DNA from: Gudongella sp049310905
GTDB lineage: Bacteria > Bacillota > Clostridia > Tissierellales > Tissierellaceae
Direction: 5' to 3'
DNA length: 64,000 nt
Assembly (NCBI RefSeq): GCF_049310905.1
Contig: NZ_JBMEMN010000007.1
Location: 1-64,000 of the forward strand
Both the position numbers and the translations under genes were made by a program. A model generated the notes under the pieces. It searched no databases and had not been told where the DNA came from. It saw only the letters and a program-made list of their open reading frames with translations. Shown here in pieces: positions 43,483-53,270 of this stretch (its first letter is position 1; each line of letters opens with the position of its first letter).

Positions 43483-44925
43483 TCAATTTATTTTTTTCAA
43501 TGCTTCAAGAAGTAATTTAAACGTTCTTTCAGTAGATGAAATGCTCAGCTTTTCACCAGGTGCATGAACACCGGCCATATCAGGTCCGAGGGATATCATA
43601 TCCACATCATCCATCACCTCATCGAATAGACCACACTCAAGCCCGGCATGGATGGCCTCCACATTTGGATCCTTGCCAGCCACTTCCCTGTGAGCCTCAA
43701 TAAATACATCCCTGATATATGAATCTTTCCTGTATTCCCATGCAGGATAGTCTCCTGACGTCTCCCATTGGAGTGACAGGCTTTCAGCAAGTACTCCAAT
43801 CTGAGCTGCAATATATTCCTTCAGAGTCTTTACTGAACTTCTAATGGCGTTTTCAATTGTTACCCTATCATGGAGGGTTGTTACAACGCCCATGTTATTT
43901 GAGCTCTCCACAAGACCTTCAATATCCTGACTCATGGATTGTACTCCTGTTGGTATCAGCATCATGGCTGAAATTATTCTATCCCTGACACCATTGGCTA
44001 TTGCCTTGTCAGTCATTTCAGTTTCCTCAAGAGTTACTTGAACACCGCTGTCACTGGTGGCAAGCTCGTTCCTGAAGGCTTCCTGGTATTCCTTTGCCAG
44101 CTCTCTCGCCTTTTCCAGATTGTCCTTATCCAAAGTAATCTTTGCAACTGACAGTCTTGGTATTGCATTTGATTTTGAACCGCCTTCGATGTGCAAAAGC
44201 TGATAATCAAGTTTTTGCATTCCACTGAGAACCCTTGCCAGCAGTCTGTTGGAATTACCTCTACCCTTGTCTATCTCCATTCCGGAGTGACCGCCTTTTA
44301 GTCCGCTTATTCTTAGCTCATAGGCCTTGTTCTTCGGCTCAGTCCATTCCAGGGGAGCTGTTACCATCAATCTTGTTCCACCGGCGCAGCTTACAAGCAA
44401 GGTACCCTCTTCCTCGGAATCTATGTTTATAAGAATCTTGCCCTTTAGATTGTTTACATCCAGTTCCTTTGCTCCTGTCATTCCGGATTCCTCGTTTGTC
44501 GTTACAAGTAGCTCAATTGGTGGATGGGGTATATCCTCCGACTCAAGAATTGCCAGTCCCATTGCAACAGCTATCCCATTATCTGCTCCAAGTGTTGTCT
44601 TTTTGGCGACCATAAAATCTCCTTCAATTTCAAAAGGTATCGGATCTTTTGAAAAATCTATATCACAGTCATCTGCCTTTTCACAAACCATGTCCATATG
44701 ACCCTGGATAATCACAATTGGCTTGTCCTCATATCCCTTTGTTCCAGGTTTTCTTATTATAATATTCAATGCCTTATCCTGGATCACCTGCAAACCCAGT
44801 CCTTCACCAACGCTTTTCAGATAGTCGCTGACTCTCTGCTCATCGTATGAACACCTTGGTATCTTTGTCAGTTCTTCAAAATAATAAAATACTCTCTCTG
44901 GCTTAAGCCCCTCTGTTTTTCTCAT
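43483..44925 (-). CDS. pepD: Aminoacyl-histidine dipeptidase (peptidase D)
   Basis: This 480-residue M20 zinc metallopeptidase cleaves Xaa-His dipeptides such as carnosine. The metal and catalytic motifs GHMDMV, LGADNG and TNEESG are present, with IHAGLECGLF towards the C-terminus. GGAGGT lies 7 nt before the ATG at 44925, inside the end of the methyltransferase gene, with 1 nt between stop and start. Histidine liberated here could feed hutH. Confidence 0.92.
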   Translation of the reverse strand: MRKTEGLKPERVFYYFEELTKIPRCSYDEQRVSDYLKSVGEGLGLQVIQDKALNIIIRKPGTKGYEDKPIVIIQGHMDMVCEKADDCDIDFSKDPIPFEIEGDFMVAKKTTLGADNGIAVAMGLAILESEDIPHPPIELLVTTNEESGMTGAKELDVNNLKGKILINIDSEEEGTLLVSCAGGTRLMVTAPLEWTEPKNKAYELRISGLKGGHSGMEIDKGRGNSNRLLARVLSGMQKLDYQLLHIEGGSKSNAIPRLSVAKITLDKDNLEKARELAKEYQEAFRNELATSDSGVQVTLEETEMTDKAIANGVRDRIISAMMLIPTGVQSMSQDIEGLVESSNNMGVVTTLHDRVTIENAIRSSVKTLKEYIAAQIGVLAESLSLQWETSGDYPAWEYRKDSYIRDVFIEAHREVAGKDPNVEAIHAGLECGLFDEVMDDVDMISLGPDMAGVHAPGEKLSISSTERTFKLLLEALKKIN

Positions 44926-44926
44926 C

Positions 44927-46225
44927 TTAGACCTCCAATTCTTTCTCTGAAATGTTTCCGAATATATCAATCAATCTGATAACAATACGGTCTTCCTTTT
45001 GGAAAAAATCCTCTATTTCAAACTCCGTTTCAACCTCTGGACCATACCATTCCCTGATGCATTCTCTGTGAATGTTTACCCTATATATTCCCAGATAGTC
45101 AATGTATTTTGATGGTTTTTCCTTAAGTGTTCTTTCTGCCAGATCAGGATCTGATGAATTCAGTGTTATAAAGTCCTGATCAATTCTTATATCCTCAATT
45201 GAGATGCCAATCCTTTCACCGACTCTGTTCCCCTTAACTGAAAAGTCAATGGATGAATCTTCCATATCCAGATTGTGGAATAATCTGTAGCCTGCTGAAT
45301 CACCGAGCCTGCTTCCACAGGTGACAACACTGTGGACGCTGTTGTCAGCTCCAATCCATCTTCTGCCATTTTTTTCCGCCACCTTGATTGTGGTTCCACT
45401 TCCCATAAAGAAGTCCCCAACAATTGAGCCTTCATTTGAGGATGCCAATACTATCCTTTGCAGCAGTGCTTCCGGTTTCTGAGTTTCATATCCCACTCTT
45501 TCAGAGGACGTCCTGCCGACCATGTCGACATTCCATACATCCTTCATATTTACAAGAGTGTGCCATCCAATTTCATCTTCATACTCAAGAACATTCTTAA
45601 ACCTGTATGGCTTCATTCCACGGTTATAGGATTTCTCCCTCAGTGGATTGAAGATAAAGTTCTTGGTCTTTGTATATACCAGAATATTGTCATGCTTCTT
45701 GGAGAAGCTTTTTCTTCCGGCACCACCAGACTTGTAGGACCAGATTATTTCATTCAGGAATCTATTCTCGCCAAAGACTTCATCCAGGATCAATCTCATA
45801 TAATGGGCGGTTCTGGAGTCTACATGAACATAAATCGTGCCCTTGTCAGATAAGAGCTCCCTGATCAAAAAAATACGGGTTGAAATCATTCCCAGGTAGT
45901 CCATCAATCCATCTTTCCAAGTATCCTTGTATGCATCATTATAGAAAACAAGCTCATCCTCTCCCTTGCCAATGGAAATCCTTTTGCGATAATCAGATCC
46001 CGAGAAAAAAGGTGGATCAATATAGACAAGATCCAACCTGCCCCTGAATCCATAATCAATCAGGTTTGACATTGCATGAAGATTCTCCCCCAGGTACAGC
46101 CTGTTCTCTCCTGTGGGAGAATTGTGAGACTCACTCATAAATTCCGGTGCTGGATTCTTCAAAATTTCTTCTGAGACCAACCGGGAGTTTTCAATCATCT
46201 TATGGAATTCCAGCATTCTGCTCAT
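44927..46225 (-). CDS. Orphan beta-class DNA methyltransferase
   Basis: This 432-residue enzyme has the catalytic motif DPPF (residues 70-73) before the SAM-binding FMGSG (273-277), the beta-class order of N6-adenine or N4-cytosine methyltransferases, as in Type III Mod proteins. The catalytic motif carries Phe instead of Tyr. About 100 C-terminal residues have no clear domain. No restriction subunit, specificity protein or vsr gene lies nearby. The ATG at 46225 follows CAGGAG. It sits in a run of minus-strand genes between free-Met sulfoxide reductase and pepD. Confidence 0.85.
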   Translation of the reverse strand: MSRMLEFHKMIENSRLVSEEILKNPAPEFMSESHNSPTGENRLYLGENLHAMSNLIDYGFRGRLDLVYIDPPFFSGSDYRKRISIGKGEDELVFYNDAYKDTWKDGLMDYLGMISTRIFLIRELLSDKGTIYVHVDSRTAHYMRLILDEVFGENRFLNEIIWSYKSGGAGRKSFSKKHDNILVYTKTKNFIFNPLREKSYNRGMKPYRFKNVLEYEDEIGWHTLVNMKDVWNVDMVGRTSSERVGYETQKPEALLQRIVLASSNEGSIVGDFFMGSGTTIKVAEKNGRRWIGADNSVHSVVTCGSRLGDSAGYRLFHNLDMEDSSIDFSVKGNRVGERIGISIEDIRIDQDFITLNSSDPDLAERTLKEKPSKYIDYLGIYRVNIHRECIREWYGPEVETEFEIEDFFQKEDRIVIRLIDIFGNISEKELEV

Positions 46226-46251
46226 TTGAACAACTCCTGTCTGAGGTATTG

Positions 46252-46755
46252 TTAAGCCGTAACCTTTTCCCAATCTATATATTCATTCAAAATGTGAACA
46301 AATTTCTCAAAATATTTCTGGTGAAGCTCCCCAAACCTATCCTTGGAAGGGCTGTCAAGATCCAACACCCCATATACCTTGCCCTCTTTAACGATTGGCA
46401 CAACCAACTCTGAACTGGAAGCAGAATCGCAGGCGATATGACCCGGGAACAGATCAACATCAGGTACCAGCTGAGTTTTCTCTTCTTTTACAGCCGTACC
46501 ACATACACCTTTTCCCACCTGAATTCTATTGCATGCAGGCAACCCCTGGAAGGGTCCAAGTACAAGCTCGCCCCTGTTCATAAGATAAAATCCTGACCAG
46601 TTGAGATCCTCCACGCAAGCCTTGATTATGGCAGTTGCATTTGAAAGATTTGCCAATTCATTTTTTTCCGAATCCACCTGTCCTTTGAGGAGGAGATTCA
46701 TGAACCTTAGCCTATCCTCTTCATTCATTTTTTCCACTGCATCAACTTTGATCAC
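46252..46755 (-). CDS. Free methionine-(R)-sulfoxide reductase (GAF domain)
   Basis: This 167-residue GAF-fold enzyme matches YebR-type fRMsr, which reduces free Met-(R)-sulfoxide. The three catalytic cysteines sit at 75, 85 and 109 (PACNRIQ, KGVCGTA, HIACDS). It starts with GTG, with GGGGGG at 5 nt. It lies 10 nt downstream of msrA, so the pair repairs both peptide-bound (S) and free (R) methionine sulfoxide. Confidence 0.92.
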   Translation of the reverse strand: MIKVDAVEKMNEEDRLRFMNLLLKGQVDSEKNELANLSNATAIIKACVEDLNWSGFYLMNRGELVLGPFQGLPACNRIQVGKGVCGTAVKEEKTQLVPDVDLFPGHIACDSASSSELVVPIVKEGKVYGVLDLDSPSKDRFGELHQKYFEKFVHILNEYIDWEKVTA

Positions 46756-46765
46756 TTTATCCCCC

Positions 46766-47242
46766 CTACACACTCATATCCACGTGACAGTAGCCACCTG
46801 GGTTTTTCTTCAGATAGTCCTGATGGTATTCCTCAGCCGAGTAGTATGACTTTATGGGTTCAACTTCAGTTACCACAGGCTCCCTGTGCTGTTCTCTTAT
46901 TTCGTCCATTTTCTTCTCAATAAGTGGTAGATCATCCGGATCAACATAGTAAATTCCTGTACGGTATTGGTTGCCAATATCTCCACCCTGTCTGTTTAAC
47001 AGCGTAGGGTCAATTATCCTAAAAAACTTGTCAAGCAGGTGCTCCAGCTCAACCACATTCTCATCATATTTTATATAAGCTGTTTCAGTATGACCTGTTG
47101 TACCTGTACAGACCTGCTCATAAGATGGATTTTCTCTTCTTCCATTGGCATATCCAACTTCAGTATCCACAACTCCTTCAATTCTTGAAAAATACTCTTC
47201 CACTCCCCAAAAACATCCTCCAGCAAGATAAATTTCCTTCAT
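46766..47242 (-). CDS. msrA: Peptide methionine-(S)-sulfoxide reductase MsrA
   Basis: This 158-residue enzyme reduces methionine-(S)-sulfoxide in proteins. The catalytic Cys10 lies in GGCFWGVEEYF, with GYANG and YHQDYL further on. A C-terminal MsrB domain is absent. GGAGGG lies about 7 nt before the ATG. It begins the operon that continues with fRMsr, the methyltransferase and pepD. Confidence 0.95.
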   Translation of the reverse strand: MKEIYLAGGCFWGVEEYFSRIEGVVDTEVGYANGRRENPSYEQVCTGTTGHTETAYIKYDENVVELEHLLDKFFRIIDPTLLNRQGGDIGNQYRTGIYYVDPDDLPLIEKKMDEIREQHREPVVTEVEPIKSYYSAEEYHQDYLKKNPGGYCHVDMSV

Positions 47243-47256
47243 TTTTTATCCCTCCA

Positions 47257-47955
47257 TTAAATTATATTCAACAACCACAATATTCCCGGCACAATAAGAA
47301 CTGTAACAATCCCAGCTACCCCTATTGCAAGTGAACTCATGGCACCTTCAACTTCTCCAATCTCCATTGCCTTTGCTGTTCCAACTGCATGGGCAGAAGT
47401 TCCCATTGCAATTCCCTTGGCAATTGGATTGCGAACTCCAAATAGCCCTAAAATCTTTTCTCCAAACATATACCCACTAATACCCGTTATGGAAACAAAT
47501 ATGGCTGTCAAGGAAGGATTTCCCTCCAAAAGAATGGATATTTCCATGGCAATTGGAGTAGTGGTTGATCTCGGCACCAAGGATGCTATTAGCAACCTGT
47601 CAAGTCCCAGGAGTCTACCCGCCAGAACAACGAACAAAATCCCTGCCACCGAGCCCACGAGTACTCCCGCAAGTATAGGTGTCAGATTCCCTTTTAAAAG
47701 TTCTCTCTGCTTATATAGTGGTACCGCCAGCACAACAGTCGCAGGTCCCAGGAAGAAGGTTATCATCTGCCCTCCAAGGTTGTAGGTTTCATAGTCTATA
47801 TCAAAGATCAAAAGAATACCGACAACAATAAGCATTGCAACAAGCAGCGGATTTAGAAGCATTATTTTGGTCCTCTTTGCAATATAGCTGGAAAGGGCAA
47901 ATGCAAGTATTGAAATTCCAACACCAAATATCGGCGTATTTATATAATCATACAT
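47257..47955 (-). CDS. lrgB: LrgB/CidB-family membrane protein
   Basis: This 232-residue membrane protein has about six helices and the LrgB signature VPRSTTTPIAMEISI and GTSAHAVGTAKAMEIGEVEGAMSS (partially quoted for length: GTSAHAVGTA). LrgAB modulate murein hydrolase activity and are linked to pyruvate transport. It lies 5 nt downstream of lrgA. Confidence 0.92.
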   Translation of the reverse strand: MYDYINTPIFGVGISILAFALSSYIAKRTKIMLLNPLLVAMLIVVGILLIFDIDYETYNLGGQMITFFLGPATVVLAVPLYKQRELLKGNLTPILAGVLVGSVAGILFVVLAGRLLGLDRLLIASLVPRSTTTPIAMEISILLEGNPSLTAIFVSITGISGYMFGEKILGLFGVRNPIAKGIAMGTSAHAVGTAKAMEIGEVEGAMSSLAIGVAGIVTVLIVPGILWLLNII

Positions 47956-47959
47956 GATA

Positions 47960-48319
47960 TCAGTTCTCCTCCCTTTCCTTGCTTCTTAATATCCACTGGA
48001 CTGTCAGACCCGTGGTTACCATAACAACCACGATACCTACTCCAAGAATAAGCAAGAGTAAAACCAGATTTTCACCCAGCAAATGAGCAACAGTAAGAAC
48101 CCCTACAATTGTAGGTAGAAAAAGAAAAGTCAGATGTGCAAGCAGAACATCTGCTGCTTTTTCCACCAATTTCAATGGTAGTATCCCAGTCATAAGGAGA
48201 AATAGCAGGATCATCATTCCAAGAACATTACCGGGCAGCGAAAGCCCGAACATGCTCTGTAAAGTTTGTCCAGTCCATAAAATCAATAGAATAAGTCCAA
48301 GTTGTTTTAAAGCCGTCAT
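47960..48319 (-). CDS. lrgA: LrgA/CidA-family holin-like protein
   Basis: This 119-residue membrane protein has four helices and the family segment SLPGNVLGMMILLFLL near residue 27. It pairs with LrgB in an antiholin/holin or pyruvate-uptake complex. The ATG at 48319 is used with GAAGGG some 11 nt upstream; a TTG one codon earlier is possible. A gap of 54 nt separates it from the ferritin-like gene. Confidence 0.9.
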   Translation of the reverse strand: MTALKQLGLILLILWTGQTLQSMFGLSLPGNVLGMMILLFLLMTGILPLKLVEKAADVLLAHLTFLFLPTIVGVLTVAHLLGENLVLLLLILGVGIVVVMVTTGLTVQWILRSKEREEN

Positions 48320-48376
48320 CAAAATTCATTCCCTTCTACAAAGAAATAACAGGGTCTCCCCCTGTCATTTCCAAGC

Positions 48377-48868
48377 TTAAAATGGTGCAAAGCCCTGGTC
48401 TGCCCACCAGTCTTCCTTGTACATATTGTACTGCTCCGTAAACTGCTCAAGATGTACTCTTTCCCACTTGATAAGCATATCGTATAGCTTTCTTGCCTCT
48501 TCAAGTTCAGTCTCTTCCTTGGCTTTTATATAGAAATCAACTGAATCCTTTTCCATCTGGATTCCTATACTGAAAACCGACATGGCCAGTGAAGTCATGT
48601 CTTTGTCCAGCTTATCCCATTTGTAGATTTCAGGTGATGGAGGACCTTCCATAAATGCCATTTCCTTTTCATCTTCAATTCCATCCTTGATTTTGATGAA
48701 AAGCGCCTCCAAATATTCAATATGCTTCTTCTCTTCATTTGCAAGTTCCATAAAGGCATCTCTGCTTCCGCCCTCGCCTGCCTGCTTGGCAGCCATTCTG
48801 TAAAATTCAAAGCCCTCTACCTCGTTCATGATAGCCTGCTTGATTGCACTGAGTTCCTCTTTTAACAT
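48377..48868 (-). CDS. Ferritin-like/rubrerythrin-family protein
   Basis: This 163-residue four-helix protein holds candidate di-iron ligands Glu16/Glu18, Glu46, His49, Glu106, Glu136 and His139 in ExxH-type pairs (NEEKKHIEY and KWERVHLEQF). It lacks the C-terminal rubredoxin domain. It would be a cytosolic peroxide-reducing or iron-handling protein. AAAGGGTG precedes the ATG by about 6 nt. Confidence 0.85.
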   Translation of the reverse strand: MLKEELSAIKQAIMNEVEGFEFYRMAAKQAGEGGSRDAFMELANEEKKHIEYLEALFIKIKDGIEDEKEMAFMEGPPSPEIYKWDKLDKDMTSLAMSVFSIGIQMEKDSVDFYIKAKEETELEEARKLYDMLIKWERVHLEQFTEQYNMYKEDWWADQGFAPF

Positions 48869-48925
48869 ATAATCACCCTTTCTTTTTGATTACCCTTAAA
48901 TTTATACCCAAGTTGGGGTTAATTA

Positions 48926-50665
48926 TCACTCTATTCCGAGAAGAACCATAAATTCCATGCTTCTTATATCAGGCTCAGTGCCAGGTTCGTATGTCCCGTT
49001 AATGGATGTGAAAATTATTTTCATTCTTGCATTTTCGTTTTCCATCTGGAATGTCATCTGATCCTGATCTCTTGATGAACTTATTCCAGGCTGATTTCCG
49101 TCCTCTTCAAGAATCTGTTTAATCAGCGGAGATATACTTTCTGAGAAAATTACTCTATCAGCCAGGTACAATTCAAGGAGATTGTCATCTTTTGTAAATT
49201 TGGATCCAATTTGTCCTGATTCCATTAATTCCTGATTCCAGCTTGAAGTTCTAAAATAGTAATCATATTCCGATACATCAATAATTTCACTTTCCATGTT
49301 CGCAAGATAAATATTGAAGCTACCACTCATATCACCTCTTGAATAAGGCTCATAGTCGAAGCCAAGAACCTCTGATAGATTACCCGGTTCTGTATTCTCA
49401 GGCAGTGTTTTTATATCATCAAGAGAATGATTCTGCTGGAAATAGTAGATAATATTGTTAATTTCCCTTTTGTCTTCCAGGCTGACATCTCCTCCAGCAA
49501 CAAGTACACCTTCACCTATCATCCCATTCTCCTGTAGCAAATCATCCAGTCTGCTATTCTGGCTCCTTATGGAAACGTTGTAGGCGCTCACTGGTCCATA
49601 CAGTGATACGGTGATTATAATTGCAATTGCAACTAAAACGGAAATATTGCCAAATCGATTCTTTAATGCGTAATTTATCATGGTAAATAGAACCCAGACT
49701 CCCAATGCCAGGACAAAATATCTATTTTCTGTAATCCCATACTGCATTATCCTCTGCCCCATTGAAAGAAACATCATAAGGAGTATTGGCAGATTGATAA
49801 TCGGGAACCATTTATTGAAAAATTCTACAATCCTGCTCTTGCCAATAAGTGGAGATGATATGAGAATCAATCCACTTGCAAGTACTGAATACCATAGAAC
49901 AAGATGAGAAACTAGACCCTTTGGCCAATCCCAGGTAGCTATTATCTTTATGAAATAAACATACAGAATTGCTGAATATATGAATATCAATGGGATAACG
50001 ATATATTCCAGGAGTATTTTTACAGCAGGCGAATAATATCCGTCATCCGATTCTTCAACGCCAGGGATCTTCCATAGAAACATTGAAGCTGCAAATACAA
50101 AGACTACAAGTATAAATAGCTCAATGTAAATACTATCACCAAATGGTATCTCAAATAGCTGCTCTATTGTAAAAACGATAAGTACAAGTCCAATAAAAAG
50201 AACAACTGCATAAACTGCTGCTATTGAAAATGCATAAGTCAGACCCTTGACATAGCTTACCAGACCATCTGGTCTCCTCAACCTTGGAATAAACATAATC
50301 AATGCAAGCAGCAGCAGAATGGTACCCATGTATCTTGTTACACTGACCATATTCATCTCGTTTAAGAAAACAAAATAATACAAAACCTGAAAAATTGCAG
50401 CTCCAACAAAGCCAACTATTCTGACATTTTTCTTGGTTCCCTGTGATTCAAATCCAAGATTGAGCGCCAGAAACAGTAATATACCCATTCCAAGAACCAT
50501 TGCAATTTTCACAAGATTTTCAATAGTTTCAGATGATACCACATTTTCGTTTTCAATCAAAAATATAAGAATCAGACCAACTAATATCGAATAAATCATT
50601 GAGACAGGAAATCTCGCAAAAGCACCTTTTACACCCTTGATAATATTTTTAGACAAGTTTACCAT
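48926..50665 (-). CDS. DUF4153-type polytopic membrane protein
   Basis: This 579-residue protein has about eleven N-terminal membrane helices (about 12-360) and a soluble C-terminus (about 370-575). The membrane part fits DUF4153, whose function is unknown. The start chosen is ATG at 50665, after CGGGGG some 9-10 nt upstream; in-frame starts up to 36 nt earlier are possible. It follows the RelA/SpoT-like gene by 45 nt. Confidence 0.75.
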   Translation of the reverse strand: MVNLSKNIIKGVKGAFARFPVSMIYSILVGLILIFLIENENVVSSETIENLVKIAMVLGMGILLFLALNLGFESQGTKKNVRIVGFVGAAIFQVLYYFVFLNEMNMVSVTRYMGTILLLLALIMFIPRLRRPDGLVSYVKGLTYAFSIAAVYAVVLFIGLVLIVFTIEQLFEIPFGDSIYIELFILVVFVFAASMFLWKIPGVEESDDGYYSPAVKILLEYIVIPLIFIYSAILYVYFIKIIATWDWPKGLVSHLVLWYSVLASGLILISSPLIGKSRIVEFFNKWFPIINLPILLMMFLSMGQRIMQYGITENRYFVLALGVWVLFTMINYALKNRFGNISVLVAIAIIITVSLYGPVSAYNVSIRSQNSRLDDLLQENGMIGEGVLVAGGDVSLEDKREINNIIYYFQQNHSLDDIKTLPENTEPGNLSEVLGFDYEPYSRGDMSGSFNIYLANMESEIIDVSEYDYYFRTSSWNQELMESGQIGSKFTKDDNLLELYLADRVIFSESISPLIKQILEEDGNQPGISSSRDQDQMTFQMENENARMKIIFTSINGTYEPGTEPDIRSMEFMVLLGIE

Positions 50666-50709
50666 TTTTTCATTCCCCCGGACTTCCATAAAAAGGAGCA
50701 AGGTTTCCC

Positions 50710-52059
50710 TTACTCCACTCTGCCAAATTCAATAATTGCTTCTCTAATGGTTTCCCTGTTTCTAAGCCAATCCTCATAGTTGTTCAATGGTCCAATCAGA
50801 TGCAACAGTTTTTCTCCAAGGGATTCTATTGAACAGTTATTGATGAAATCAATGCTGGCTTCAGGATAAAAGCTTTCATAGATATACATAAGTAGACAAT
50901 CTTCAACATCATTCCTATCAGAATCCTCAAGTTTCATTCCATCCATTGATTTCTTGATGATTTCCCTGTATCTGTATCTGATATAATGCATAAAACCTTC
51001 AAAGTCTTCTGCATTTGTGCCTTCTTCAACCTCGTAGATGATCTTGAAGAAGAGGTTCCATCTGAAGTCCTTGTTTATAACATCTAAAATCCTGTTGCCA
51101 AATCTTCTTGAGAACTGGTCGTTATATGCTATTTCTCTTTCAAATTCGATGAAGTTGTTGAATTCAATGGCACTCTTTCCAATATCATTCAATCTGTTCA
51201 TAACTCTCAGGAAGTTTTCGCTGTAACTTCCATTGCCATCTTCAACCCTCATAAATACAAAATTTACTATTACATCAGTAGATTTCTTGAAATCAAGCAC
51301 GAACCCTACTTCATGTCGTACCTTGACAATATATATGTCGTGAATAATCTTTGAAAGCAGGCCCTTCATCTGTGCACGTTTCGCAGGAGTTGTGCTGGCA
51401 TCCATGCTGCTTAGGTGATTGTAGATCAACATCAGCTGTCTATCGATCATTGTCAGGTTATCCTTGATGGATGACATTATGTCCCTGAAAAAATCCTCTG
51501 TCAGCATATAGTTGAAGTTCTTGTAAAGCACCCTGTGGTCTATGTCTCCCCAGAAAACATTTACCATGGATTTGATCTGCAGCTCAAAGTTCACTGCAAC
51601 TCCATCCTTTGAGTACTTTCCGTCAATCTTGAAAATCTCAAATCCATTCTTTTGTATCTGCGGCTGTTTCTCATCAAGTAAAAGTGATATGCTCTCATTC
51701 AAAGGATTGGAATAGTATCCACCCTCTTCCCTTCTATTGAAAAGCTTTACAATATCTTCATAGATTTTTGCCTCATCCTCTATGAATCTACATTCAATTC
51801 TGAATCCTATCAGGTCTGAAAGATCGTCAACAAGATTCTGCGGTGATTCATACTTAAGGTAAAAGTTATGCCTTAATATCTTTTCCTTCAAGCTTTCGGT
51901 TGATTTTATTCTGTAGTTTACGTTTAAAAAATGGTCCTTTATAAACAAGCTGTCATTGAAGAACTTCTCAAGCTCCCCGGCAACCCTGTCCAACTCATCA
52001 GACTTGTCCTCAATAAGTGACAATGTAGTATCTATAAAATCAAAAAGCTCCAATTTCAT
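50710..52059 (-). CDS. RelA/SpoT synthetase-domain protein
   Basis: This 449-residue protein has a (p)ppGpp-synthetase-like domain in residues 1-200. RIKSTESLKEKI, DLSDLIGFRIE, FELQIKS and FWGDIDHRVLYK match the synthetase core. The G-loop, normally NGYRSLH, reads NGFEIFKI, so the nucleotide-stacking Tyr and following His are missing. No HD hydrolase, TGS or ACT domain is seen; residues 200-449 are helical and unassigned. The ATG at 52059 follows GGGGAGGG. It may synthesise another nucleotide or be regulatory. Confidence 0.78.
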   Translation of the reverse strand: MKLELFDFIDTTLSLIEDKSDELDRVAGELEKFFNDSLFIKDHFLNVNYRIKSTESLKEKILRHNFYLKYESPQNLVDDLSDLIGFRIECRFIEDEAKIYEDIVKLFNRREEGGYYSNPLNESISLLLDEKQPQIQKNGFEIFKIDGKYSKDGVAVNFELQIKSMVNVFWGDIDHRVLYKNFNYMLTEDFFRDIMSSIKDNLTMIDRQLMLIYNHLSSMDASTTPAKRAQMKGLLSKIIHDIYIVKVRHEVGFVLDFKKSTDVIVNFVFMRVEDGNGSYSENFLRVMNRLNDIGKSAIEFNNFIEFEREIAYNDQFSRRFGNRILDVINKDFRWNLFFKIIYEVEEGTNAEDFEGFMHYIRYRYREIIKKSMDGMKLEDSDRNDVEDCLLMYIYESFYPEASIDFINNCSIESLGEKLLHLIGPLNNYEDWLRNRETIREAIIEFGRVE

Positions 52060-52127
52060 ATTAACCCTCCCCATAGTCTCTATAAATATTATATCACACA
52101 AAAAATAAAGATAGTACTATTTACAAA

Positions 52128-52155
52128 GAAAATCCCCCGGTGGAAACCGAGGGAT
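52128..52155 (-). terminator. Intrinsic terminator of the nqr operon
   Basis: On the minus strand ATCCCTCGGT pairs with ACCGGGGGAT (one G-U) around TTCC, followed by TTTTC and TTTG. It lies just after nqrF. Confidence 0.8.
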
Positions 52156-52161
52156 ATCAAT

Positions 52162-53259
52162 CTAGAATTTGTCGAAGTAAACCAATTCTTCTGGCATGCC
52201 TTTCTTGGTAAGACTCTTGACCACACTGTCGATCATAGGTTCATTGCCGCACAGATAAGCCTCTTTGTTCTCACCATCTTCAAGCATTTCATCAATTGCA
52301 TTGTTAACACGTCCACTGAATCCATCCCAATCATCATCTTCCCCTAGACGGGACAGACACGGGATAAACTTAAAGTCGGGAAGCTCTTCTTCAAGCTTCT
52401 CAAAGTGATCCAGCAAAAACAGGTCTGAAGGTGTCTTTGCTCCAAAGTAGAATCTTGCTTTTCTGTCAATTCCCTTTGATTGCATATAGTTCAGAAGTGA
52501 AAGAATTGGTGCAACTCCAGTACCCACTGCAACCATTATCATTTCCCTGTCGTTGTCCTGATAGTAGAAATCTCCAAATGGTCCGTTGATGGTAACCTTG
52601 TCGCCCACCTCAAGATGGTGGTGGACATAAGTTGTTGCTATGCCCTCCGGTACCAATCCAATTATAAGCTCGATATACCCCTTCTCAAGCGGTGAGGATG
52701 CAATTGAGTAGGCTCTGTATACCTCTTCGTCATTTCCATCGTAGAGGGGTGCCTGAAGCTGTACATACTGACCAGGCTTAAAGTTTATTTCCTCTCCTTC
52801 AGGAAGCTTAAATCTCAATTTCTTGATTACATCAGTCAGGTCATCAATTGATTCAACCGTAGCCTCAAACTCCTTGACATTGAAAAGCTCCTCAGGAATC
52901 TGAATCCTTATATCCTGCTTTACCTTGCATTGACAGGATAGCCTTACGTTGTCCGCAAGCTCCTCTTCAGTCATAAATGGCGTCTCGGTTGCAAGAACAG
53001 GACCTCCACCTTCCAGTACCTGAACCTTGCAATATCCGCAGGTTCCCTTTCCTCCGCAGGCGGAAGGAATAAAAATCTTCTCCTGATTAAGGGTAGTCAG
53101 AAGCGATGTTCCTCCGTCAACTGTAAACTGCTTGTCATCATTTATTGTCATGGTAACCTGACCATAATTACCTATTGTTCTGTCAGCAATTGTAAGCAGC
53201 ACTGCAAACAATGCCGTTATTATTGAAAGTGATACGGTTGAGATTACTATTGAACTCAT
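52162..53259 (-). CDS. nqrF: Na+-NQR subunit F (NADH dehydrogenase component)
   Basis: This 365-residue protein has an N-terminal membrane helix (about 5-25), a [2Fe-2S] ferredoxin domain (about 35-125; CGGKGTCGYC and SCQCK), an FAD domain (about 130-230; RAYSIASSP) and an NADH domain (about 240-365; GTGVAPILSLL). It takes electrons from NADH and passes them to the membrane subunits. Its presence, not RnfB, makes the cluster Nqr-type. GGGGGG lies 6 nt before the ATG; nqrE lies 12 nt upstream. Confidence 0.92.
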   Translation of the reverse strand: MSSIVISTVSLSIITALFAVLLTIADRTIGNYGQVTMTINDDKQFTVDGGTSLLTTLNQEKIFIPSACGGKGTCGYCKVQVLEGGGPVLATETPFMTEEELADNVRLSCQCKVKQDIRIQIPEELFNVKEFEATVESIDDLTDVIKKLRFKLPEGEEINFKPGQYVQLQAPLYDGNDEEVYRAYSIASSPLEKGYIELIIGLVPEGIATTYVHHHLEVGDKVTINGPFGDFYYQDNDREMIMVAVGTGVAPILSLLNYMQSKGIDRKARFYFGAKTPSDLFLLDHFEKLEEELPDFKFIPCLSRLGEDDDWDGFSGRVNNAIDEMLEDGENKEAYLCGNEPMIDSVVKSLTKKGMPEELVYFDKF

Positions 53260-53270
53260 TTAATCCCCCC

